NCBI RefSeq assembly: GCF_002288925.2
Contig: NW_022098076.1
Location: 85,615,612 to 85,679,611 of the forward strand
DNA: 64,000 nucleotides
From: Delphinapterus leucas
Lineage: Eukaryota; Chordata; Mammalia; Artiodactyla; Monodontidae
Direction: 5' to 3'
Shown: piece after piece, positions 12,541 through 22,170 of the stretch
How the letters are laid out: every line of letters begins with the position of its first letter
How positions within the stretch are numbered: position 1 is the stretch's first letter
Position numbers and translations under genes: made by a program
Notes under the pieces: generated by a model
Databases searched by the model: none
What the model was told of the DNA's origin: nothing
The model's input: the letters and a program-made list of their open reading frames with translations, nothing else

Positions 12541-13144
12541 GAGTAAAGAAAAACAACATAATTGGAATTTAAAAACAAAGCCATCAAACTACAGACACGC
12601 CCAAATCGCCCTGTTCTCATCTTCCTTCACTTCCTTCCATTTCTTGACTCCACACCACAGCTCACTACCATCAACTAGACTGCTGGGTTCTGAAAATCAC
12701 CTTGGTAATGATCTCTGGTCCAAGTCCACAACCAGACAACAATCCAGCCTCACGTGTAGGATGCTGACAACTCTCAGCCAAAGGAACCATTACTAATGGC
12801 CATACTTGGCTCACAGAAATCACACAAATTTCCTTGGAAAGGAAGGGCTCCATGCCTGCAGCCCCTCAAGATCCAACATGTAGGAGATGTAGGCCATCTC
12901 TCAGGCCAGTCTCACCAAACTACAATAGCAGAAAAGGCTCATCTCCACCCAGTCCTGGCAGAGATGGCAAACCATTTCAATGAGGAAAATGACTCCCTCT
13001 TGAGTAACAGCCAAAAGGTCCAAACATCTGAAGAGGGGTTTTCTGCTTTCCTCCAAATGGTTCAAGAATGGAATTTCCTTTCTTACTCCAGGGAACCCAC
13101 AAGCAAATGTCAACTATGTTATCAACTCAGCATATGTAAGAAAA
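12541..13144. other. No gene recognised
   Basis: A chance open frame of 120 codons (12796-13158, plus) is present. Its translation resembles no family I know and lacks splice or promoter context. Confidence 0.4.
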
Positions 13145-13243
13145 CAAGGAAAGAGTAGGAGGAAGAGAGGGAGGGAGAGGAAAATTATTTAGAAAAGTCT
13201 TGATCAAAAAAATAAAATAAAATAAAGAAAGGAAAAAAGAAAA
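13145..13243. repeat. Purine-rich low-complexity tract
   Basis: GA-rich (gagggagggagaggaaaa) followed by imperfect (AAAAT)n and A/G-rich sequence just left of an LTR. Confidence 0.75.
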
Positions 13244-13248
13244 GAAAG

Positions 13249-13725
13249 TGTACTACTTCCCTAGGGCTGCCATAACAAAGTACCAAAAACTGGGTGACTT
13301 GAAACAACAGAAATGTATTGTCTAACAGTTCTGGAGTCAAGAAGCCCCAAATCTAGGTGTCAACAGGGCCACGGTCTCTTTGGGGGCTTGAGGGGAGAAT
13401 CCTTCCCTCCTTCTTCTAGCTTCTGGAGTCCGCTGGTGAGCCCTGGCATTCCTTGGCTAGTAGATGCATCACTCCAGGCACATGGCTGCCTTCTCTGTGT
13501 GTCTTCACATCACGTTCCCTCTGTGTACGTCTGTCTCTGAGTCCAAATTTCCCTTTTTTGTAAGGATACCATAGTGGATTAGGTCCCATCCTAATGACCT
13601 CAGTTTAACTTGATGACCTCTGCAAAGACCCTGTTTCTAAATAAGGTCACATTCTGAAGCAACAGGGATTAGGACTTCCACATGTCTTTATTGAGGGAGA
13701 AGCAGGCACAATTCAGCCCATAACA
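13249..13725 (-). mobile_element. Solo MaLR LTR (MLT1-like) with perfect target-site duplication
   Basis: Read on the plus strand it runs from TG (tgtactacttccctagggctg) through gccataacaaagtaccaaaaa and gtctttattgagg to cagcccataaca, the antisense layout of MLT1/MaLR LTRs. It starts TG and ends CA. A 5-bp duplication gaaag flanks it exactly at 13244-13248 and 13726-13730, the duplication length expected for ERVL-MaLR integration. Length about 477 bp; no internal sequence. Confidence 0.82.
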
Positions 13726-13730
13726 GAAAG

Positions 13731-14139
13731 AGAAGGCACTCACCATGTGGACTCTTCATGGTTTCAAGCTTATCTGGGCACAGATATATCACTGGCCACT
13801 GCCAGTCAGTATTACTTGTTTTCACTGCACCTGAACCCAAGGTAATGCTAAATGCCTCAGGACCAGACAAAGAAAGTGGGCAGGACTTGCCCTGGGCTCG
13901 TCTGAGTTCAGTGGATCTGAATCTGAGTCTAAACTGCACAGTCATGAATATGCCAGTGGTTCAATAAGCAGCCCTGGAACCCTGAAGAAGCAATTCTACC
14001 CTGTGGTTAGTCTGTTTTCTAAGAGTTCTTGAAGGCAAGCTGCACCTGATATTTGTCAGCTTTCATTACCACCTTGTGCCCTACCTGCTCTGACATTGCT
14101 GGAACTGGAACACAATTACACATCTCAAACCTGTGCTGG
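13731..14139. other. No gene recognised
   Basis: Single-copy-looking sequence with overlapping short frames on both strands only. Confidence 0.4.
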
Positions 14140-14290
14140 TTTATTTTGACTCTTATTCATTAATACTCTCATTTGTTGGATCAGAGACTCTGCTGGGTAC
14201 ACAGTGTTGAATAAGACAAGCATGCTTCCTGTATTCATGGAGCTGAACTTCAACAAGGGAGACTGACACTGAGGAAGTAAGAGTTCCCCC
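14140..14290 (-). repeat. LINE L2 3' end, antisense
   Basis: ttattcattaatactctcatt, then gctgggtacacagtgttgaat and cctgtattcatggagctgaac match the antisense L2 3' UTR end in order. Confidence 0.55.
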
Positions 14291-14926
14291 ATTCCAAACA
14301 AAGACCATTCGTCACCTTTCTTCCTATTATTTGAGTCACAAAGTGCTAAGAAAGCCTACAGCTGACACTCCTGGTGCCCTGCCTTTAGCCCTAAGGCCTT
14401 CCCATGTCTGGCTGCCCTGTAACTTCACCATCAGTACCTGCTTCTCTCTGCCAGGGGCCTTTCCCAAAGCCACAGAAGCAAGTGCAGTGGATGAACATCG
14501 TTGGGAGTCCTCAGTCAGTGAATGACAGAGAGCCAGAGTATAAATACCCCAGCTCCCCATCCTTACAAGTGGTTTAACCCTGAGTTCGGGGTACTTTTTT
14601 GTTTCGGTTTGGCTTTAGTCTTGGTTTTTCACATTTCTGAGAACTTCCCGCAGGATTAAACTTGATGACACAGCTCACTGCCTCCTCTCCTTTCCTGCCC
14701 CACCTCCCTGCTACCGACCAATTTTTCCTGAACTTCCCAAAAGGCTACTTGCACTTAAATCTCAGGGTCTATTTCTGGAAGAACCCAGACTATTATAAAA
14801 CCTAATTTCCCTTTAATTCATTTTTATTCAATTCACAAACAATTGATTATAGGCATTCTATTGGTACTTGATAATATTATGAAGTTCATAGTCAGGTAAG
14901 GGAGAAAAAGCTGAAATACAACCAGC
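14291..14926. other. No gene recognised; left flank of the full-length L1
   Basis: Contains unassigned sequence, including short overlapping frames at 14331-14560 with no similarity seen. Confidence 0.4.
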
Positions 14927-14942
14927 TTAAATACACGGCAGA
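14927..14942 (+). repeat. Left target-site duplication of the full-length L1
   Basis: ttaaatacacggcaga; partner at 22155-22170 is ttaaatacactgccga. Two differences in 16 give a rough sense of age. Confidence 0.7.
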
Positions 14943-14954
14943 AGGACTTCCGGG

Positions 14955-14962
14955 AAGATGGC
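14955..14962 (+). promoter_or_regulatory. YY1-like core at the L1 5' terminus
   Basis: AAGATGGC occurs 13 bp from the element start. The human L1 5' end carries a YY1 site with the same core (CAAGATGGC) at a similar position, where it directs the transcription start. Function in this family is inferred. Confidence 0.5.
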
Positions 14963-16296
14963 TGAAGAGTAAGACGCGGAGATCACCTTCCTCCCCACAG
15001 ATACACCAGAAATACATCTACACGTGGAACAGCTCCTACAGAACACCTACTGAACACTGGCAGAAGACCTCAGACCTCCCAAAAGGCAAGAAACCCCCCA
15101 CGAACCCGGGTAGGGCAAAAGTAAAAAGAATAAACAGAGACAAAAGGAAAGGGACTGGACCTGCACCAGTGGGAGGAAGCTGTGAAGGTGGAAAAGTTTC
15201 CACACACTAGGAAGCCCCTTCGCGGACGGAGACTGCGGGTGGCGGAGGGGGGAAGCTTCGGAGCCGCGGAGGAGAGCGCAGCAACAGGGCTGCGGGGGGG
15301 CAAAGCGGGGAGATTCCCGCACAGAGGATCAGGGCCGACCGGCACTCACCAGTCCGGAGAGGCTTGTCTGCTCACCCACCGGGGCGAGCGGGGCTGGGAG
15401 CTGAGGCTCGGGCTTCGGTCGGAGCGCCGGGAGAGGACTGGGGTTGGCGGCGTGAACACAGCCTGCAGGGGGTTAGTGCGCCACGGCTAGCCGGCTAGCC
15501 GGGAGGGAGTCTGGGAAAAGTCCGGACCTGCCGAAGAGGCAACAGACATTTTCTTCCCTCTTTGTTTCCTGGTGCAGGGGGGGAGGGGATTAAGAGCGCT
15601 GCTTAAAAGAGCTCCAAAGACGGGCGCGAGCCGCGGCTAACAGCGCGGACCCCAGAGGACAGTCATGAGATACTAAAGCTGCTGCTGCCGCCACGAAGAA
15701 GCTTGTGTGCGAGCACAGGTCATTATCCACGCCCCTCTTCCGGGGAGCCTGTGCAGCCCGCCACTGCCAGGGTCCTCGGATCCAGGGACAACTTCCCAGG
15801 GAGAATTCACGGCGCGCCTCAGGCTGGTGCAACGTCACGCCGGCCTCTGCCTCCGCAGGCCCGCCCCACACTCCGTACCCCTCCCGCCCCCCCCACCCCG
15901 CCCGCCCTGAGTGAGCCAGAGCTCCCAAATTAGCGGCTCCTTTAACCCTGTCCTGTCTGAGTGAAGAACAGACGCCCTCAGGCGACCTACACGGAGGCAG
16001 GGCCAGATCCAAAGCTGAGTCCCGGGAGCTGTGAGAACAAAGAAGAGAAAGGGAAAACTCTCCCAGCAGCCTCAGGAGCAGCTGATTAAATCTCCACAAT
16101 CAACTTGATGTACCCTGCATCTGTGGAATACATGAATAGATAACGAATCATCCCAAATTAAGGAGGTGGACTTTGAGAGCAAGATTTATGATTTTTTCCC
16201 CTTTTCCTCTTTTTGTGAGTGTGTATGTGTATGCTTCTGTGTGAGATTTTGTCTGTATAGCTTTGCTTCCACCATCTGTTGTAGGGTTCTATCCAT

Positions 16297-16473
16297 TTTT
16301 TCTGTTTTTTTTAATTTATTTTCTTTTTTTTCTCTTAATAATTATTTTTTATTTTAATAATTTTATTATATTTTATCTTACTTTATTTTATTTTACTTTA
16401 TCTTCTTCCTTTCTTTTTTTCTTCCTTCCCTTCTTCCTCCCTCCCTCCCTCCTTTCTTTCTTTCCTTCTTTTT

Positions 16474-16504
<31 letters not shown>

Positions 16505-16536
16505 ACTAATTCTTTCTTTCTACTTTCTCTCCCTTT
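16297..16536 (+). repeat. Pyrimidine-rich simple-sequence tract inside the L1 5'UTR
   Basis: Begins T-rich with (TTTTA)n character, passes through (CCCT)n/(CTTC)n and ends in about ten TTTC units before the downstream 5'UTR. It is almost free of G. It is probably family-wide but length-variable. Confidence 0.85.
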
Positions 16537-17041
16537 TATTCTGGACCGTGTGGATGAAACGCTCTTGGTGCAACAGCCAGGAGTCAGTGCTGGGCCTCTG
16601 AGGTGGGAGAGCCAACTTCAGGACACTGGTCCACAAGAGACCTCCCAGCTCCACATAATATCAAACGGCGAAAATCTCCCAGAGATCTCCATCTCAACAC
16701 CAGCACCCAGCTTCACTCAACGACCAGCAAGATACAGTACAGACATCTGATGCCAAACCACTAGCAAGACAGGAACACAACCCCACCCATTAGCAGAGAG
16801 GCTGCCTAAAATCATAATAAGTCCACAAACACCCCCAAACACACCACCAGACGTGGACCTGCCCGCCAGAAAGACAAGATCCAGCCTCATTCACCAGAAC
16901 ACAGGCACTAGTCCCCTCCACCAGGAAGCCTACACAACCCACTGAACCACCTTAGCCACTGGGGACAGACACCAAAAACAATGGGAACTACGAACCTGCA
17001 GCCTGCAAAAAGGAGACCCCAAACACAGTAAGATAAGCAAA

Positions 17042-17933
17042 ATGGGAAGACAGAAAAACACACCGCAGATGAAGGAGCAAGATAAAAACCCACCAGACCT
17101 AACAAATGAGGAGGAAATAGGCAGTCTACCTGAAAAAGAATTCAGAATAATGATAGTAAAGATGATCCAAAATCTTGGAAATAGAATAGACAAAATGCAA
17201 GAAACATTTAACAAGGACCTAGAAGAACTAAAGATGAAGCAAACAACGATGAACAACACAATAACTGAAATTAAAAATACTCTAGACGGGACCAATAGCA
17301 CAATAACTGAGGCAGAAGAAGAGATAAGTGACCTGGAAGATAAAATAGTTTAAATAACTACTGCAGAGCAGAATAAAGAAAAAAGAATGAAAAGAGCGCA
17401 CGACAGTCTCAGAGACCTCTGGGACAACATTAAATGCACCAACATTCGAATTATAGGGGTTCCAGAAGAAGAAGAGAAAAAGAAAGGGACTGAGAAAATA
17501 TTTGAAGGGATTATAGTTGAAAAGTTCCCTAATATGGGAAAGGAAATAGTTAATCAAGTCCAGGAAGCACAGAGAGTCCCACACAGGATAAATCCAAGGA
17601 GAAATACGCCAAGACACATATTAATCAAACTGTCAAAAATTAAATACAAAGAAAACATATTAAAAGCAGCAAGGGAAAAACAACAAATAACACACAAGGG
17701 AATCCCCATAAGGTTAACAGCTGATCTTTCAGCAGAAACTCTGCAAGCCCAAAGGGACTAGCAGGACATATTTAAAGTGATGAAGGAGAAAAACCTGCAA
17801 CCAAGATTACTCTACCCAGCAAGGATCTCATTTAGATGTGATGGAGAAATTAAAACCTACAGACAAGCAAGAGCTGAGAGAGTTCAGCACCACCAAACCA
17901 CCTTTACAACAACTGCTAAAGGAACTTCTCTAG
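17042..17933 (+). pseudogene. L1 ORF1 (RNA-binding chaperone), inactivated
   Basis: L1 ORF1p is a trimeric coiled-coil RNA chaperone that packages L1 RNA. The frame starts MGRQKNTPQMKEQDKNPPDL. A coiled-coil region (about residues 45-103, ending EEEISDLEDKIV) is followed by the RRM signature NIRIIGVPE and a C-terminal domain with HILIKLSKIKYKENILKAAR. Three lesions are seen: TAA at 17351-17353, TAG at 17759-17761 (a Trp codon in related copies) and a 2-nt loss near 17858. After the last, the coherent C-terminus (TDKQELREFSTTKPP ... LLKELL) reads in another frame to the natural TAG at 17931. About 297 codons before decay, the usual mammalian size range. The 2-nt loss is inferred from recovery of the family C-terminus. 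Confidence 0.9.
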
Positions 17934-17991
17934 GCAAGAAACACAAGAGAAGGAAAAGACCTACAATAACGAACCCAAAACAATTAAGAAA

Positions 17992-20900
17992 ATGGGAATA
18001 GGAACATACATATCGATAATTACCTGAAATGTAAATGGACTAAATGCTCCCACCAAAAGACACACATTGGATGAATGGATACAAAAACAAGACCCATATA
18101 TTTGCTGTCTACAAGAGACCCACTTCAGACCTAGAGACACATACAGACTGAAAGTGGGGATGGAAAAAGATATTTCATGCAATTGGAAACCAAAAGAAAG
18201 CTGGAGTAGCAATTCTCATATCAGACAAAAGAGACTTTAAAATAAACACTATTAGAAGAGACAAAGAAGGACACTACATAATGATCAAGGGATCGATCCA
18301 AGAAGAAGATATAACAATTGTAAATATTTATGCACCCAACATAGGAGCACCTCAATACATAAGGCAAATACTAACAGCCATAAAAGGAGAAATCGACAGT
18401 AACACATTCATAGTAGGGGACTTTAACACCCCACGTTCACCAATGGACAGATCATCCAAAATGAAAATAAATAAGGAAACACAAGCTTCAAATGATACAT
18501 TAAACAAGATGGACTTAATTGATATTTATAGGACATTCCATCCAAAAACAACAGAATACACATTTTTCTCAAGTGCTCATGGAACATTCTCCAGGATAGA
18601 TAATATCTTGGGTCACAAATCAAGCCTTGGTAACTTTCAGAAAATTGAAATTGTATCCAGTATCTTTTCCAACCACAACGCTATGAGACTAGATATCAAT
18701 TGCAGGAAAAGATCTGTAAAAAATACGAACACATGGAGGCTAAACAATACACTACTTAATAACGAAGTGCTCACTGAAGAAATCAAAGAGGAAATTAAAA
18801 AATACCTAGAAACAAATGACAAAGGAGACACGACAACCCAAAATCTATGGGATACAGCAAAAGCAGTTCTAAGAGGGAAGTTTATAGCAATACAATCCTA
18901 CCTTAAGAAACAGGAAACATCTCGAATAAACAACCTAACCTTGCACCTAAAGCAATTAGAGAAAGAAGAACAAGAAAAACCCAAAGTTAGCAGAAGGAAA
19001 GAAATCATAAAAATCAGACCAGAAATAAATGAAAAAGAAATGAAGGAAACGATAGCAAAGATCAATAAAACTAAAAGCTAGTTCTTTGAAGAGATAAACA
19101 AAATTGATAAACCATTAGCCAGACTCATCAAGAAAAAAAGGGAGAAGACTCAAATCAGTAGAATTAGAAATGAAAAGGGGGAAGTAACAACTGACACTGC
19201 AGTAAAACAAAGGATCATGAGAGATTACTACAAGCAACTCTATGCCAATAAAATGGACAACCTGGAAGAAATGGACAAATTCTTAGAAATGCACAACCTG
19301 CCAAGACTGAATCAGGAAGAAATAGAAAATATGAACAGACCAATCACAAGCACTGAAATTGAAACTGTGATTAAAAATCTTCCAACAAACAAAAGCCCAG
19401 GACCAGATGGCTTCACAGGTGAATTCTATCAAACATTTACAGAAGAGCTAACACCTATCCTTCTCAAACTCTTCCAAAATATAGTAGAGGGAGGAATACT
19501 CCCAAACTCATTCTGCGAGGCCACCATCACCCTGATACCAAAACCAGACAAGGATGTCACAAAGAAAGAAAACTACAGGCCAATATCACTGATGAACATA
19601 GATGCAAAAATCCTCAACAAAATACTAGCAAACAGAATCCAACAGCACATTAAATGGATCATACACCATGATCAAGTGGGGTTTATTCCAGGAATGCAAG
19701 GATTCTTCAATATATGCAAATCAATCAACGTGATACACCATAGCAACAAACTGAAGGAGAAAAACCATATGTTCATCTCAATAGATGTAGAGAAAGCTTT
19801 TGACAAAATTCAACACCCATTTATGATAAAAATCCTCCAGAAAGTAGGCATAGTGGGAACTTTCCTCAACATAATAAAGGCCATATATGACAAACCTGCA
19901 GCCAACATCGTCCTCAATGGTGAGAAACTGAAAGCATTTCCACTAAGATCAGGAAGACAAGACAAGGTTGCTCACTCTTACCACTCTTCTTCAACATAGA
20001 TTTGGACGTTTTAGCCACAGCAATCAGAGAAGAAAAGGAAATAAAAGGAATCCAATTTGGAAAAGAAGAAGTAAAGCTGTCACTGTTTGCAGATGACATG
20101 ATACTATACATAGAGAATCCTAAAGATGCTATCAGAAAACTACTAGAGCTAACTAATGAATTTGGTAAAGTAGCAGGATACAAAATTAATGCACAGAAAT
20201 CTCTGGCATTCCTATACACTAATGATGAAAAATCTGAAAGTGAAATCAAGAAAACACTCCCATTTACCAGTGCAACAAAAAGAATAAAATATCTAGGAAT
20301 AAACCTACCTAAGGAGACAAAAGACCTGTATGCAGAAAATTATAAGACACTGATGAAAGAAATTAAAGATGATACAAATAGATGGAGAGATATACCATGT
20401 TCTTGGAGTGGAAGAATCAACATTGTGAAAATGACTCTACTACCCAAAGCAATCTACAGATTCAATGCAATCCCTATCAAACTACCACTGGCATTTTTCA
20501 CAGAACTAGAACAAAAACTTTCACAATTTGTATGGAAACACAAAAGACCCTGAATAGCGAAAGCAATCTTGAGAACGAAAAACGGACCTGGAGGAATCAG
20601 GCTCCCTGACTTCAGACTATTCTACAAAGCTACAGTAATCAAGACAGTATGGTACTGGCACAAAAACAGAAAGATAGATCAATGGAACAGGATAGAGAGC
20701 CCAGAGATAAACCCACGCACATATGGTCACCTTATCTTTGATAAAGGAGGCAGGAATGTACAGTGGAGAAAGGACAGCCTCTTCAATAAATGGTGCTGGG
20801 GAAACTGGGCAGGTACATGTAAAAGTATGAGATTAGATCACTCCCTAACGCCATACACAAAAATAAGCTGAAAATGGATTAAAGACCTAAATGTAAGGCC

Positions 20901-21803
20901 AGAAACTATCAAACTCTTAGAGGAAAACATAGGCAGAGCACTCTATGACATAAATCACAGCAAGATCCTTTTTGACCCACTTCCTAGAGAAATGGAAATA
21001 AAAACAAAAATAAACAAATGGGACCTAATGAAACTTCAAAGCTTTTGCACAGCAAAGGAAACCATAAACAAGACGAAAAGACAACCCTCAGAATGGGAGA
21101 AAATATTTGCAAATGAAGCAACTGACAAAGGATTAATCTCCAAAATTTGCAAGCAGCTCATGCAGCTCAATAACAAACAACCCAATCCAAAAATGGGCAG
21201 AAGACCTAAATAGACATTTCTCCAAAGAAGATATACAGACTGCCAACAAACACATGAAAGAATGCTCAGCATCATTAATCATTAGAGAAATGCAAATCAA
21301 AACTACAATGAGGTATCATCTCACACCAGTCTGAATGGCCATCATCAAAAAATCTTGAAACAATAAATGCTGGAGAGGGTGTGGAGAAAAGGGAACCCTC
21401 TTGCACTGTTGGTGGGAATGTAAATTGATACAGCCACTTTGGAGAACAGTTATGGAGGTTCGTTAAAAAACTACAAATAGAACTACCATACGACCCAGCA
21501 ATCCCACTACTGGGCATATACCCTGAGAAAACCATAATTCAAAAGAATCATGTACCAAAATGTTCATTACAGCTCTATTTACAATAGCCCGGAGATGGAA
21601 ACAACCTAAGTGTCCATCATCGGATGAATGGATAAAGAAGATGTGGCACATATATACAACGGAATATTACCCAGCCATAAAAAGAAACGAAATTGAGCTA
21701 TTTGTAATGAGGTGGATAGACCTAGAGTCTGTCATACAGAGTGAAGTAAGTCAGAAAGAGAAAGACAGATACCGTATGCTAACACATATATACGGAATTT
21801 TAG
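17992..21803 (+). pseudogene. L1 ORF2 (endonuclease-reverse transcriptase), inactivated
   Basis: ORF2p nicks target DNA and copies L1 and SINE RNA by target-primed reverse transcription. The ATG at 17992 opens MGIGTYISIIT, then TGA at 18025. An apparent 2-nt loss near 18160 precedes a long open stretch (18281-19081) with the endonuclease residues VGDFNTP and SSAHGTFSRIDNILGH. TAG at 19079 replaces a Trp. 19217-19950 holds reverse transcriptase blocks ([36 protein letters not shown]). A 2-nt gain near 19951 precedes the catalytic FADD at 20086-20097. TGA codons at 20551 (CGA decay) and 20869, an indel near 21170 and TGA at 21332 follow. The C-terminal Cys-rich segment ([20 protein letters not shown]) is recognisable. 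About 1,270 codons in the intact family. Confidence 0.92.
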
Positions 21804-22154
21804 GGGAAAAAATGTCATGAAGAACCTAGGGGTAAGACAGGCATAAAGACACAGACCTACTAGAGAATGGACTTGAGGATATGGGGAGGGCGAAGGGTAA
21901 ATTGTGACAAAGTGAGAGAGAGGCATGGACATATATACACTAACAAACGTAAGGTAGATAGCTAGTGGGAAGCAGCCACATAGCACAGGGAGATCAGCTC
22001 GGTGCTTTGGGACCTCCTGGAGGGGTGGGATCGGGAGGGTGGGAGGGAGGGAGACGCAAGAGGGAAGAGATATGGGAACATATGTATATGTATAACTGAT
22101 TCACAAGAAAGAAGAAAGAAAATAAATTAAAAAATAACAAAATAAAAAAAAATT
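21804..22154 (+). other. L1 3'UTR with G-rich tract and unusual A-rich tail
   Basis: Contains agagaatggacttgaggatat, a G-rich tract at 22022-22052 (repeated GGG/GGGA units able to form a G-quadruplex, as known for L1 3'UTRs), then ataactgattcac. At 22105 it switches to a GAAA/AAAT-rich tail. The copy at 42783 continues for ~65 nt past the same point (tttgttatacagcagaaac...), so this 3' end is shortened. Confidence 0.8.
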
Positions 22155-22170
22155 TTAAATACACTGCCGA
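22155..22170 (+). repeat. Right target-site duplication of the full-length L1
   Basis: ttaaatacactgccga, matching the left copy at 14 of 16 positions. The TT/AAA start fits L1 endonuclease preference. Confidence 0.7.

Larger units (their letters stand above)
14943..17041 (+). promoter_or_regulatory. L1 5'UTR / internal promoter, CpG-rich part about 15190-15930
   Basis: Starts aaggacttccgggaagatgg and holds the only CpG-dense stretch in the window (cttcgcggacggag; gccgcggaggagagcgcag). It is followed by a long pyrimidine tract and then a CA-rich leader up to the ORF1 ATG. An L1 5'UTR acts as an internal RNA polymerase II promoter. CpG survival suggests the copy is not extremely old, although some CpG decay is likely. 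An antisense frame of 169 codons (15590-16099) lies here. Confidence 0.85.
14943..22154 (+). mobile_element. Structurally full-length L1 retrotransposon (~7.2 kb), coding-dead
   Basis: All L1 parts are present in order: a ~2.1-kb CpG-rich 5'UTR, ORF1, a ~58-nt spacer, ORF2 with endonuclease, reverse transcriptase and C-terminal Cys-rich segments, a G-rich 3'UTR and an A-rich tail. Flanking duplications ttaaatacac plus six more bases lie at 14927-14942 and 22155-22170 (14 of 16 identical), so 5' completeness is real and not an assembly edge. Both ORFs carry stops and frameshifts. The copy is antisense to PID1. Sequence similarity to the 3' copy at 42783 is high, indicating a cetacean-era family. 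Confidence 0.95.

Noticed and set aside
12796..13158. 120-codon plus-strand open frame
   Set aside because: No family resemblance and it runs opposite to the host gene. Overlaps another frame on the opposite strand, typical of chance.
15190..15930. CpG island as a PID1 alternative promoter
   Set aside because: The CpG-rich stretch is bounded by L1 sequence on both sides and belongs to its 5'UTR. No PID1 first-exon peptide is found next to it.
15590..16099. 169-codon minus-strand frame as a host gene
   Set aside because: It lies wholly inside the L1 5'UTR and its length is plausible by chance in CpG-rich DNA. Kept only as a hypothesis about L1.
18281..21820. Endonuclease/reverse transcriptase frames as a novel RT-based system
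   Set aside because: The motif order, FADD site, ORF1 upstream, G-rich 3'UTR and flanking duplication are all ordinary L1, and the frames are broken.
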